In this document: in pieces, positions 29,502 to 43,764 of the stretch | How positions within the stretch are numbered: position 1 is the first letter of the stretch | How the letters are laid out: every line of letters starts with the position of its first letter | Assembly (NCBI GenBank): GCA_964017155.1 | Contig: OZ024854.1 | Coordinates: 20,017,601 to 20,081,600 of the forward strand | From: Oasisia sp. SBJ-2009 | Taxonomy: Eukaryota > Annelida > Polychaeta > Sabellida > Siboglinidae | Direction: 5' to 3' | Length of the DNA: 64,000 bases | Position numbers and translations under genes: made by a program | The notes under the pieces: model-generated | What the model was told of the DNA's origin: nothing | Databases searched by the model: none | The model's input: the letters and a program-made list of their open reading frames with translations, nothing else

Positions 29502-32500
29502 CATATACATATATATGTATGTATTAACTACAGTATAAATGTTAATGTATCGGTCAGTCATTCCTACAGTGTTTTCCAAACATGTCCTTTCTAAGTCCAA
29601 CCCAGTCTGCTCCCAAATACTATCATTTTCAGATGTTGCTTTATTCTGATCTCTTTAAATAGTAAAAACAATCTTTAACTTTTTGTTTCTTTGTCCCTTT
29701 CACTCACCCATGATTTGTTTTGTACTCAAAATTATTGTTATCTCTCATTGCAACTGGCCCACTGCTATTGCTTTCATCACTGAATGTCTTGTTGTTTCAC
29801 AGTTATCAATGATATTTCTGATATATCTGTACAATCGTCCATTACAGAAACCACCTAAAATGGCTGATTTTGAAAACCGGCACATTAATTGATTTCAGAT
29901 ATGATTCAGTTAAACTATCAACTATTTAAATAAAACACGTTCACATTTACTAAAGTCACCTGACCATGTGTTAATTTCAACACATGCACAATAACAATGC
30001 TAATATAATGAAATGCTTGTACCTTACCAACTTTGAGTTACACATGGTTTAACTGAAGGAGATTTATGTGAGACGATGTTGTCATGTGTAATAAGACAGT
30101 TGTAACCTGATCATCCTTTGTAAAGTGTATGGTTTAGCAATGTCGCATGAAAGAGATTTCTCATCATATTCCAAGTGACAGGGTCACATGAAAAGTATTT
30201 CACCTTACTTTAAAGGGGCACTGTATGGGATTGAACCTTCCACTCATATAGGCAAAATTTGGCCGACCCGCGAGAGGCAGCACCGTCAGTACCTAAAAAT
30301 ATCTTGTTGACGTTGGCGATGTTGCGCAGCCGAGCGGTGGATAAAACTGCGACAACTGACAAAATGAGCGTGCCGCGTGATAACTGTTGTTGCTATTTTC
30401 AAACTCATGGCTTTTAAAAGTGATCCTGGACAGTGCAGTTGTAGAAACATCTGTAATAGATTGGATAAGAGAGGCACGTGTCCGTGTTTGATTCAAATTC
30501 AACAAGATATTTTTAGGTACTGACAGTGCTGCCTCCTCGTGGGTCGGCCAAATTTTGCTGTTTCGCATGGAAGGTTCAATCCCATACAGTGCCTCTTTAA
30601 GTTGGTCACACACAGTAAAAAGTGTCCTGGAGCTGTTCTAATGACACAACCATTGTCTCGTTGCACTGATGAAAACGTCTCACATACTCCTCACTAAAGA
30701 TAACTTCAGACACTTGTCACTTTACTAAAGTGTGTACACTTTGTCACTTAAGTAATGCTGTCACAAAATGACACAAAATCACGCTTACTGATCTTTGCTG
30801 TGTGGTCACAAAACTTCTCACACCACACCTGGCAGACATCGTTGGATCCACTGCCTGACGTTGAAATTATTTTGAAACAACATTGAAATTTAGAGGTTCT
30901 TAAATTCTCCATGATGTCACTGAGTCCGCGCAAAAGGCACACCAGGGGTAATACAATTAAAAAACTATTTATTTCACATCAGAAAAATAAACTTGCTTTT
31001 TCATTTTACTACCTTCGGTTAAAAATCCCCACTAAATTGTTTTGCAAGTTGTGTCTCGAATGCATTGTTCATGGATTGGAAACGTAGGTTCTGGTTTTGT
31101 GGTTGGAATTTTTGTTAGCAAATGTTGTCATTTCACAGATTCAACCAGGCACGAAACGGTCCACATGGATCATGGATGAGGAAACACACCAGTTTCACTA
31201 CAAGGTGCCACATGGGCCACACGCCCTCACTTTGCACCCGAAGACAGACCACGGATACATATATCACCTGACATGTTTTGCCCACGTTAATTTTTTTTGT
31301 TTTTAACCATCTCCAGGAAAACAGTCTAAAAATCTCAGTAATTTAAATGTGAAATTATTGTTTGAGGTATAAATAACTAGATTTGTTTTATGTATTTATT
31401 TTGTAAGTCTGCGACTCTACAGAACGAACAAAGTACATCTGCATTTCCATATTGACCATAAAGTTAAGGCCGACGTGTATTGACTTGAAAACCCAAATTT
31501 ATCATTTAAAATTGTTGAAGCCAAGAAGAATATCAAAATGTACTTTTAAAGAGCAAACCCGCAGATGTTGTTCTTTATGGTGCCCTTGCGATGGGCAAGT
31601 GTCAAGTTATCTATAATCCTTGATCTGTCTTCACCAACGTCTATTATCTGCCTTCAATGCACTGTCATCTTGCACACTTATTTTATAGCTTGGTGTTTTT
31701 GCAAATCTTTGGTTCTAACAATGACTTCTGTGACCTTGACTAATCACGTGTACAGTGTCTGTGACCTTGACTAATCACTGGTACAGTGTCCGTGACCTTG
31801 ACTAATCACGTGTAGAGTGTCTGTGACCTTGACTAATCACGTGTACAGTGTCTGTGACCTTGTGACACTAGAGTTACACAGTTACCCATTGCTCTTCTCC
31901 ATTGCTACAGTAATCCTCACTAACTTGTGACGGAATCAGTCAAAATGGCGAGGACAGAGCACATTGGTGCCACCTAGTGTGAAACATTCACATTAAGCCG
32001 AGGCTGGTGTGAAAGGTTTGATTAGTGTTGGACAAGTTTCGTGTTTCCAAGTTCCAGTTTTCAGATTGTTAGTTCCAGAATCATATTTTCAAATTACTAT
32101 TCTACGTTCCCAAGTCAAATTTTTTTTGTCATGTTGAAAAGCCAAAAGCATTTTTTATTTCACGTATGATAGCTTCTACAACACTATGACATTGATAGGA
32201 GTTATTTAATGAAGTTTTAAATTTTACTTAGAAATAGTATTTTAATGTTAAATTTTACAGTAAAATTGACAAATGGTTATATTCCCACAACTGTCAATGG
32301 TTCATTTGGAAAGACTTGCCAAATGGCATCCATGAAGACATTAATGGACAGTTTCAATCACTGATATCAGTCTCTAGGGATCAGGTAATCTACGCCTGAG
32401 TCTTTCATCTCTCGCAATGCCAGTGACAATAGAGTTAATGATGTGACCGTTGTCTTCTGTTTGTCTCCAGTTTCCTGCAACTACAGACAGGTGGCGCTCT

Positions 32501-35500
32501 AGCTTGTTAACCCTTTCCTCTTCAGTGCATCAGTCATTAACCTTTTCCAAGCCACGATAAAGCTACTAAACTACTGCATGAGATGACTGCCTACCTTTGG
32601 CAGTCAGTTGTACCATAGTTTGCCAACTAACCCCCCTTGTTGCTTGGTATTCTGGAGAAAGAAATTGGGAGTCGAATTCTTCTGTATTATAGATTTTTCT
32701 CTGATTTAGACGTCACATACTAACACTACAGGCCTGTATATTGAGTAGAAAATGTGATGACTGTACTTTTTTGGCTCCAGATTACCATCAGTGATAGTCC
32801 CTCTACATTTCAGTTTTATTCATGTGTTTGTTTTTACAAAAACAATACACATAAATGACAGTTAGATTGATTATTTGTTGAATTTGATACCTTAACTTGT
32901 AAATATGGCAATTTTGGGGCTATATTTGAAGAGAATGTGACTTTTCCTGGCATATCTTGTGACCTTTACAGACATCACATGACCTGTACTGTAGCCATCA
33001 TGTGACCTGTATTGATATCATGTTGCATGTAAACAAGAATACATATTTTAAGATAATACCACTTGAAGTGTATTGTTATGTAAGCATCCCATTTGCCACA
33101 AAACATTAGTAGATGGTGCCACATTACTGCATGATCAGGGCAACTTTGACTACCATATATATTGGATGCTTGCCTACACAGGCATTTCTCAGGCTTTCAG
33201 GAGTCCACGATTGCTTTTCAGAATTTCACTTTGAGGATATTGACTCTGCTGTCACGTTTGTGCAAGTAATATGGATTAAATGATGATAAGAATAATTATT
33301 CTCTCTGGTGATGTGCCACATTAAGATTTATCATTACAATTTTCTTCAATTTTTTTTATTTTCTTGAAGTAACTCTTATTTTCATACCACACGCCTGGTG
33401 CATAAATAAGGAAGTTTATTTTAGGGGAAAGTGCTATTTTGAGAACATGCTGTCAATATAAAGGTCACCAACAATGCTACTAATAGAAATTAGCTGTAAT
33501 CATAATGTTATTGTACATGTAGCATAACACATCCATATGCTACTGCCCTAGGTACTTCATGTAGAAATTATAATAACAATGATATTGTTTGTCCGTGTTC
33601 ATTGTTCATACCTCGTACTAGAATGATCTGTATTTGAGCATGCCATAATGTATAGCCGTGTAAAAAAATGCATGGTAGAATTATTAGATTTTAATTTCAG
33701 CTTTGACATTTTGAAATAGTTTAGTTTACATTCCAATAGTTTACATTCCAAATGCTGTCAATACTTTTTGTTATTGCTTTGTTAAAATTGAATTATTTAT
33801 ATTTTATTGCTAATGTTATGTACTATAATTATACTGTGGATATGTTAAGAATTATGATTGATTTTAACAAATACTTTTGCCATTAACAGATGGCTTAATT
33901 AAGTCTTGTGACATTTTGAGCTGTTTTAATTATTTATAATTATGGTTTCTATGTCATTCCAACTTTAGATTTATCCTTTAAAATTGGTGTTTTAAATGTA
34001 ATATTTTCATATGCTCTATTTGTTTACAATTTAATAGAACAAATCCACCCTGGACTAATGACGTATGGCGTAAGATAACAGTTTTTGACAGCCATAATAT
34101 TTGCAGCATGTGCTAAAATAAATGAATTTATTGATTGAAATAAGAATATAATCGTATTTATGATCTGTATCTTTTTTCTCTTCAGAAGTTATTATTCTGT
34201 TGCCATTATTAATATTTAAAAAAACATCATATCAGATCTATGAAACTAATTTTGTAAATTGACAAGTATATGTGGTGACTGTATTAAATTGGCCAGTTCT
34301 GAAATACTCATGTAATTATAAGAGTCTATGGTGTGTCCAAGGTGGCGACAATTGATGACAAAAGTGACTTCAGGACAGTCAATAATGCCATGAAAGCAGT
34401 TGGTTTCTCCAACGATGACATAGAGTCCATTTGGAAGATGGTGGCAGCTGTCCTCCATCTTGTAAGTATCCCAGCATGCACTGAGTAGTAAAGTTAAAAT
34501 AGTTATGTAACATAGTAATAGTTTAGTTTCATTGTTGATAATTATTGTAATTGTATGTATATCAGGCGTGTTAACAAATGCGTACCTTTGCATTCGAATA
34601 CGGATTTGTAACTTTATGTGAATGCCAATTTTTATGATCACATTCAAATGTGAATGCAAATGTTTGGTGGTCGCATTCGAATGTGCTGAAAATGGAATAT
34701 TTGCTTTCGGAGGCCAAACAGTTGAATGAGTGACATTCATATTCATTAACACCCCTAATAAATTCACCCTGTTCATTCTTGTATAATACATCTGAAGTAA
34801 AGTAAATTTCCATCTTTACAAGTATGCGTTTTAATCAAATTAGACAACAAAAATTAGTTAATAATAGTGATTTATTATAATTATATAAAAGCAGTGTCAA
34901 ATCATGACGCCCTGAATGATCATCCCTGTGTTCCCGTGCAGGGTAACCTGGACTTTGTGGAGGAGAGCGAGGAGGCGAGGGTGAAGGACCGCGGGGTGCT
35001 CAAGAGTGTCGCCATGCTGCTGTCTGTGGATGAGTCGGCGGCCCAGACGGCCCTGTGTTCGCGCGTCCTCGCGGCGCAGGGCGACGTCATGGAGAAGAGT
35101 CACAACGTGGAGCAGGCGCGACGCGGCAGGGACGCATTCGCCAAGGTCTGTCACATGACACTTTCACAGATATATTTATAACAAATTGATTTACATTGTC
35201 AGATTTATAGTTATTATTTTTTATACATTACATGATTTATATTTATAACATATAAATAGAATCAGATGGTGCATATTAAATAAAACAAAATAACAAAGCA
35301 GTGTAAGCGGTCGTAGGAGCAAGTTGCTCACACAAACTGGTCTGCCACGACTGTGGCAAACACTTGTAATACTGTTTATATGATTGTTTTATTTATAAAA
35401 TCATTTATTTAATCGGCAATACAATTGTTTGTATTATTTATGTAACCAAATAATAATATTAACATAATTATATTATTAATTATTTCTATTTTATTTATCA

Positions 35501-38310
35501 TACACTAGAAACGAGGATCAGTCTTCACTGTGCACACCTTGTCTGTGCAGTACCTTGACACATCTGGATACAGACACACAAACAATTAAAAATATTCAAA
35601 ATTGCAAATTGCAGAGCTCCCAAAGATCCAGTGATTGATTAATGGGCAACATTATTACTTTTATTACTTTACAGTTATGTGGAAAAATTTGATTGTAAGT
35701 ACCGAAACATTTATTGATGATCTTCAAGACTATGATGCTACATCTATATGTGTGAAACATTGTTTGCAGGTGATCTGTGCCCAAGTGTTTATGAGTGTGA
35801 TGTGTTGACAGGCTGTGTATGGCCATGTGTTTATGTGCATCACGACTTTGTGGACAGGCGATCTACGACCGCGTGTTCACGTGGATCGTGAGGAAGGTGA
35901 ACAAGAGCATGGAGGTGTCGCAGGAGATCGTAAGGCAGGGCAGCAACACCGTCATCGGGGTCCTCGATATCTACGGCTTTGAGATATTCGACAACAACAG
36001 GTCGGTTGAACGATATCAACCAGAACAAATGCGCAGCAGCAACTTGTCTTGTACTGTGGCCATCGTTGTGAATTCTATGGTGTGTTTGAAAATGTAATAT
36101 TGTTAATTTTGACTGTTCAAATGTGTCCTAAGTTTGCAGTGCATGTGTCATATGTACCTGTAATAGATATAGGAACATACTGGGTGTGTCAATAAACCTG
36201 TCAACAATACAATACTGTTCACAATATTATGTAATAGTTGTTATCTAGTATTGTGAACGAAAAAGGTGTAAATTTTAGAATTTCAGAGACATTTTGGACA
36301 TTGTTGTAATCATACTTTTGTTGTCATTTGCTACATATGATTATTCATAAAATAATAAGAAGTATTATTATGTATGGATTTTTATTTGTTGAATCTTTGG
36401 AAGAATATTCCCAGAATATCATACTTGAGTAAACTGGTTGCATGCTCTATTAAGAATTACATCTGAGAGAGTAAGCGAACCATTATTCTAGTGGAAAGTG
36501 TGTAATGTACACACTAAGCCTTTGTTCTGATGTTAAAGCACCTTGCTCTCATAGGCTGCTGGTGTTTATGGCACAGTTTGGGTTTGTCCACTGTCAGGTG
36601 TTGTCACTTGTGCTGCCCCCTGGTGACCGAGCCTGTCATGTTGCAGCTTTGAGCAGTTCTGCATCAACTACTGCAACGAGAAGCTCCAGCAGCTCTTCAT
36701 TGAGCTCGTGCTCAAGCAGGAGCAGGACGAGTACATGAGGGAGGGCATCCAGTGGGAGCACGTGAGTACTCCAGGGGTGGGGGTGTAAGTACTCCAGGGA
36801 TGGGGTGTAAGTACTCCAGGGGTGGGGGTGTGTAAGTACTCCAGGGGTGAGGGTGTTTAAGTACTCCAGGGGTGAGGGTGTTTAAGTACTCCAGGAGTGG
36901 GTGTGTAAGTACTCCAGGGGTGAGGGTGTTTAAGTACTCCAGGGGTGAGGGTGTTTAAGTACTCCATGAGTGGGGGTGTAAGTACTCCAGGGGTGGGGGT
37001 GTTTAAGTACTCCAGGAGTGGGGGTGTAAGTACTCCAGGGGTGGGGGTGTTTAAGTACTCCAGGGGTGGGGGTGTAAGTACTCCAGGGGTGGGGGTGTTT
37101 AAGTACTCCAGGAGTGGGGGTGTTTAAGTACTCCAGGGGTGGGGGTGTGTAAGTACTCCAGGGGTGAGGGTGTGTAAGTACCCCAGGGGTGGGGGGGTGT
37201 AAGTACTCCAGGGGTGAGGGTGTAAGTACTCCAGGGGTGGGGGTGTTTAAGTACTCCAAGAGTGGGGGTATTTAAGTACTCCAGGGGTGGGGGTGTTTAA
37301 GTACTCCAGAGGTGAGGGTGTGTAAGTACCCCAGGGATGGGAGTGTGTAAGTACTCCAGGGGTGTGGGTGTGTAAGTACTCCAGGGGTGGGGGTGTTTAA
37401 GTACTCCAGGAGAGGGGGTGTTTAAGTACTCCAGGGGTGAGGGTGTATAAGTACCCCAGGGATGGGAGTGTGTAAGTACTCCAGGGGTGAGGGTGTGTAA
37501 GTACTCCAGGGGTGTGGGTGTGTAAGTACTCCAGGGGTGGGGGTGTTTAAGTACTCCAGGAGAGGGGGTGTTTAAGTACTCCAGGGGTGAGGGTGTAAGT
37601 ACTCCATGGGTGGGGGTGTGTAAGTACTCCAGGGGTGAGGGTGTGTAAGTACTCCAGGGGTGTGGGTGTGTAAGTACTCCAGGGGTGTGGGTGTGTAAGT
37701 ACTCCAGGGGTGAGGGTGTGTAAGTACTCCAGGGGTGAGGGTGTGTAAGTACTCCAGGGGTGTGGGTGTGTAAGTACTCCAGGGGTGAGGGTGTGTAAGT
37801 ACTCCAGGGGTGAGGGTGTGTAAGTACTCCAGGGGTGAGGGTGTGTAAGTACCCCAGGGGTGTGGGTGTGTAAGTACTCCAGGAGTGAGGGTGTGTAATT
37901 ACTCCAGGGCTGAGCGTGTGTAAGTACTCCAGGATGGCGGCATGTAAGTAGTCTTTAAGTACCCCAGGGACGGGGCATGTATGTATCCTAGAGGTGGGGG
38001 CAAGTAAGCACTTCAGACATGGGGTGATGTAACTAAGTACCACTGTGGTGGGGGCAACTAATTATCCTAAGAGGGTACGTTTACTGGTAGCGGGAGAATA
38101 TTGATACCCTAAGGTGGGGCATGTAAATACAATATGGGTTGGGGGTATGAAGAGTGGGAGAATGTATTTACCTTGGTGTTGAAATGGGCAAGTATGCTGT
38201 GAATGGGGGAAGTAAGTAAGTTGTGGGTTCAGGGTACTAAAAATGTACCAGTGATCACAGCCTGTTGGCTGACCAGTGCCCACCAGTGATAGACTCCTTA
38301 TATGATAATA

Positions 38311-38385
<75 letters not shown>

Positions 38386-38386
38386 G

Positions 38387-38430
<44 letters not shown>

Positions 38431-41400
38431 GTGATTTATAACAACTATTGAACAATTTATTATTCAGTATGTTAATAATACTCACAAGATGCATACGTTA
38501 AATAATCAACAATTGGCACATATTATCCAGCAGACATATAAATGACTAAGTTTTGTCTCTACACACAGGTGTTGTTTTAGTTCTGAGGTGTGAGTGCCGC
38601 TGTGTTGTCAGGTTGACTACTTCAACAACAAGATCATCTGTAACCTGGTCGAGGCTCAGCACACCGGCGTCCTCGCCATTCTCGACGAGGCTTGTCTCAA
38701 TGTCGGCAAGGTCACAGACAAGGTCAGTCAATCACATCTCTGTTTTTTTTACATTGCTCAGGCATGAAAGGGAAACTCAGAGAGAATGTAGGAATGAAGG
38801 AATCTTTCAGTTTTATAAAATGGGAAATTCCCATTGCTACAGCAGATTCCTGGAAAATGTTATTACCTAAGAAAAGGTTTGTAGGGTATATCAGGACATG
38901 TGATTCAGTAGTCATGTTGAGGATGATACATTATTAATCATTACCTAAGTTGTTTCTGCTGCATTATATCTAAAATGATGAGGTTACAATTGATCTGGTT
39001 TTTTAGGTTGCTTTTAATACAGTTTGATGATTCTCCGGTAAGATATTTTGTGAATCTTTCAGATGTTCCTTGATGCCATGTCTGAGAAACTTGCCAAACA
39101 TGACCACTTCACAAGTAGAAAGGTTTGTGATTATCAGCAACTAATAACATTCTTACACACCATATTTGATGTGTTGAGCTTACAATATGCCTAACAGATA
39201 TGAGATGTACAGTGTACAAGGCAGACACCAATTTCAGGATGAATGGATGATGCATATGAAAGTAAACAACCAGCATGTGACTCAGTGAGTGCAATTGGTT
39301 GGTGCTAATCACCGTTCATGCATTCACATGTATGGTTGATAGACACTAACACAAAATCTTCACAGTTTTTATAACAAATAGTACTACATCTTTAACTTGT
39401 ATTATCATTTTTATACTACAGTTTTCATAAATACTTTACAAATGGATACCAAGATGATGTTTTCTGTTGCAGCTGAGTTTGTCGGACAAGACACTAGAGT
39501 TTGGGCAAGACTTCAAGATCAAGCACTACGCCGGAGAAGTGATCTACAAAGTGGACGGGTTCATCGACAAGAACAATGACACACTCTTCCAGGACTTCAA
39601 GCGCCTTCTCTACAGCAGGTGAGATGTTGGTCTGGTCCATTCATCAGGAGCATGTAGACCAGCTACATGTCCTCGTTCACGTAATCCTCACTTGCCTCTA
39701 GTCCCATTATAGAACTGCTCACCCACCATAATGTGTGGTGTGTTCTACAGCCTCTCTTACCACCCTTGACGGCCTCTGTGTTTTCTTGATCAGATCAACA
39801 TCCACTCTATGGACCATTTGTTCCAGCCAAAACTGCCGGGTCTGCCTTAGATTATCTGTTGTGCACCTTTGTTCCATTTTGCTTACATCTTCTCACTCTC
39901 TCCCGCCCCCTCCCCCCTCTTTTCCCCCCTCTCCAGCTCCTCTCTTCCCCCTCTCGTCCCCCTCCTTCCCTCCTTCCCCTTTCTCTCCTCTCTTCTCCTC
40001 CCTCCCCTCCTCCCTCCCTCTTCTCTCTCCCTCCCCTTCTTCTCCTCTCTCTCCTCTCCCCCTCCCTCCCTCTCTCTCCTCTCTTCCCCCTCCCCTTCTC
40101 TCTCTCTTCTTCTCCCCTCCCTCCTCTCCTCTCCTCTCTTCTCCCCCCCTCCCTTCTCTCTCCTCTCTTCTCCCTCCCTCCCCTTCTCTCTCCTCTCTTC
40201 TCCCTCCCTCCCCTCCTCTCTCCTCTCTTCTCCCCCCTCCCCTTCTCTCTCCTCTCTTCTCCCTCCCTCCCCTTCTCTCTCCTCTCTTCTCCCTCCCTCC
40301 CCTTCTCTCTCCTCTCTTCTCCCTCCCTCCCCTCCTCTCTCCTCTCTTCTCCCTCCCTCCCCTTCTCTCTCCTCTCTTCTCCCTCCCTCCCCTTCTCTCT
40401 CCTCTCTTCTCCCTCCCTCCCCTTCTCTCTCCTCTGTTCTCCCTCCCTCCCCTTTTCTCTCCTCTCTTCTCCCTCCCTCCCCTTCTCTCTCCTCTCTTCT
40501 CCCTCCCTCCCCTTCTCTCTCCTCTCTTCTCCCTCCCTCCCCTTCTCTCTCCTCTCTTCTCCCCCCTCCCCTCCTCTCTCCTCTCTTCTCCCTCCCTCCC
40601 CTTCTCTCTCCTCTCTTCTCCCTCCCTCCCCTCCTCTCTCCTCTCTTCTCCCTCCCTCCCCTCCTCTCTCCTCTCTTCTCCCCCCTCCCCTTCTCTCTCC
40701 TCTCTTCTCCCTCCCTCCCCTTCTCTCTCCTCTCTTCTCCCTCCCTCCCCTTCTCTCTCCTCTCTTCTCCCCCCTCCCCTTCTCTCTCCTCTCTTATCCC
40801 TCCCTCCCCTTCTCTCTCCTCTCTTCTCCCTCCCTCCCCTTCTCTCTCCTCTCTTCTCCCTCCCTCCCCTCCTCTCTCCTCTCTTCTCCCTCCCTCCCCT
40901 TCTCTCTCCTCTCTTCTCCCTCCCTCCCCTTCTCTCTCCTCTCTTCTCCCTCCCTCCCCTTCTCTCTCCTCTCTTCTCCCTCCCTCCCCTTCTCTCTCCT
41001 CTCTTCTCCAATCCCGTCAATCTCCCTTTCTCCCTGTCTCTTCCCCTCTCCCCCTTTTTGCTCCCTCCCCTCTCTATCTCTCTCTCTCTCTCTCACCCTT
41101 TCTTTCTCCTTTCCTTTCTCTCGCCCTATCTTGCTCCCTCTCTTTCTCTCTCTCTCTGTCTCTCTCTCTGTCTCTCTCTCTCCCTCTCTCTCTGTCTCTC
41201 TCTCTCTGTCTCTCTCTCTGTCTCTCTCTCTCCCTCTCTCTCTGTCTCTCTCTCTCTGTCTCTCTGTCTCTCTCTCTCCCTCTCTCTCTGTCTCTCACTC
41301 TCTGTCTCTCTCTCTCCCTCTCTCTCTCTCTCTGTCTCTCTCTCTCTCTGTCTCTCTCTCTCTCTGTCTCTCTCACTCTCATACACACTCAAATTATGAA

Positions 41401-43457
41401 ATATAGTCATGCAATCTGCCTCACCATTCTCATATCCATTCTCTCAGTTATTATTTTGTTCATTCTTGGAGCTTTCTTCGTGTAATACCATTACACACAG
41501 CCTATAAATACAAGTACCGTTTGTTACAGCCAAAACCCCCTCATCAGTTCAATATGGCCAGAGGGAGCCAAGTCGAAGACAGAAGTGACAAAGCGCCCCG
41601 TCACTGCGGGAACAAACTTCAAGAACTCAATCATCGCCCTCATCGAAACACTCAGTTGTAAGGTATGGAGTAGTGCTGACTGTGAGTGTGTTATTTCATT
41701 GTTAAATGCTTAAAAACTTGAAACTTGAAGCTGTTAGCACATGGGCCTCTCGTGTATGGTATGGTTCATGTTTCTTATATTGTGTTCCTCAAATTAAACA
41801 ACTGTGTGCATCTTCTCCGTACACACTACACAGACTGAATATAAATACAAAAAGTGCATTGCTTACCTTACATCATTTCATCAGTTGCAACTGGTTTACT
41901 TAAGACATTGACCTGTGGTTATGCAACAAATACATTTTAGTTTGCCATTATCATTGTTAGTGTGTGTCACTTTAGTAATCACCAAACAATTGAGATTTTG
42001 AGCGTGTTTTTACAGGGCCATTTATTTTAGAATACACGTGATAATTTTTTTATATGTATTTATGTATGTATGTATGTATGTACATATATACCTTTATAAT
42101 TTCCTGTCTTTCAATCTCACAGGAGCCCTACTATGTTCGCTGCATCAAACCCAACGAGGAGAAGTCACCCACGCAGTTCAACGATGTGCGAGTTCGCCAC
42201 CAGGTCATGTACCTGGGTCTGCTCGAGAATGTGCGAGTTCGGCGTGCTGGTTTCGCCTTCCGCATGGAGTACACTCGCTTCCTGAAGAGGTAAACCATCA
42301 CTCACATGTCTCTTTTATCTGATAAACATGCCGCATCTGTTTTAAGAAGTAGTTATAATATGGTTCTTATATAGCTCCCCATCCTAACAAATCTTCTGGG
42401 GCACTTTACAATGGTTATTATGATTGAATTAAACTAATACATATATATGCTTATACAATGCTACTTTGATGAAATATGCAATCATTCCTGCTAATAAAAA
42501 CATTGTTACCTTAAAATACATACATGCTTTATGTTTTACTTTCCTGGCAGACCTGCTCAAACAAACATCATTTCAACTTCTCTGAGAGTCATCCATCCAG
42601 CCACACTGCAATTAATGCATGAAGGCTGCGCATACAAATATCCACCACATACGGAGCTGGGTGAACAGAAACAATGTAGCGTGAAACAACCCGCCCAAGG
42701 TTTCACAGGATTTGAATCCGGGTTCTCTTTGTTGAGAGTCTGAAACTCTACCCCTTTACCCCTGCGCTCTACTTAACACTTTGGATATGAAAAATTGAAA
42801 GTTTGTTCTCTTCGTTGTGCCCAGGTACAAGATGGTGTCGAAGAAGACGTGGCCGAACTTCCACGGTGGCCCGGACAAGGAGGGAGTGAGAGTGATCATC
42901 AACGAGGAACACTTCCAGGACGACGTGCAGTACGGGAAGACGAAGATCTTCATCCGCCATCCACAGACACTCTTCACACTGGAGGAGAAGAGAACCGCAC
43001 GCATTCCCGCCATTTGTCTCACCCTGCAGACGGTAAAGGGTTAATAGTGTTGTCAACACAAAATTAAAGTGTGGGTGCCAGCTCCTAGGGTTTATTTTGT
43101 CATTTAATGTTGTGTTCTTATGACCAACATACATGTTGAAGGGTTACTGCCTGACTGTTTAATTACTTTATTAAGCTTGGAACAATGTTAGGAATTTGAA
43201 AGATTCTGTCTGGAATATTGTAAACAAATCATCCAGCAACTAAAATTGGTCGGCAATAATGCTGAGGCGGGCAATGTTAACCACAGAACCCTTTAGTTTA
43301 CTTTTCCCATGTTCTGGACAGCAGACTTCCCATTACAAATTACAGTACTGCTCGGCCAATTCTGGGCAGAGGAGCTGGCATCATTCCTCTAAAGAAAATA
43401 TTTGAGTGACAAAAACAAAAAGGTGTGAGTGCTTGGTGAGTGTGAGTGTGTTAGAGG

Positions 43458-43522
<65 letters not shown>

Positions 43523-43689
43523 TAGGTGTTGGTGTGAGTGTGTTAGAGGTAGGTGTTGATATGTGTGTTAGAGGGGTAGGTATGAGTGTGTTAGAAGTAG
43601 GTGTTGGTGTGAATATGTTAGAGGTAGGTGTTGGTGTGTGAGTGCATTAGAGGTAGGTGTTGGTGTATGGTGTGGTAGAGGTAGGTGTT

Positions 43690-43764
<75 letters not shown>

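Larger units (their letters stand above)
25653..34341 (+). other. MYO1D intron 6 (8.7 kb)
   Basis: Contains a CAT/ATG-rich stretch (26670-26720), a TG/CG dinucleotide array with a duplicated block (27800-28110), a 15-bp triplication (28205-28255), an (AT)n tract (29449-29497), a 383-bp MITE (30214-30596), a coding-like island (31139-31280) and a 31-bp tandem repeat (31727-31866). I see nothing in 25660-26650, 26770-27650, 28360-29440, 29530-30200 or 31900-34340. Confidence 0.7.
34462..36646 (+). other. MYO1D introns 7-9 with exons 8 and 9 between
   Basis: Introns 34462-34941, 35146-35857 and 36001-36646. Intron 7 has a cluster of ACATTCRAATGT-like palindromic motifs at 34585-34690. Otherwise AT-rich sequence with nothing recognised. 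Confidence 0.65.

Noticed and set aside
34585..34690. Heat-shock-element-like cluster of TTCGAA palindromes
   Set aside because: The motifs are ATTCGAAT/ATTCAAAT variants of a degenerate repeat and do not follow the nGAAn/nTTCn five-base phasing.
34246..34791. 181-codon minus-strand open frame
   Set aside because: Overlaps exon 7 of the myosin on the other strand, AT-rich codons, no recognisable domain.
36930..38043. Minus-strand [11 protein letters not shown] repeat proteins
   Set aside because: Translation of the exon 10 donor minisatellite on the wrong strand.
39735..41485. Open frames of over 500 codons rich in Pro/Ser/Leu (plus) and Arg/Glu/Gly (minus)
   Set aside because: They lie wholly in the homopyrimidine repeat, are open in several frames at once, and sit between two clear myosin exons.
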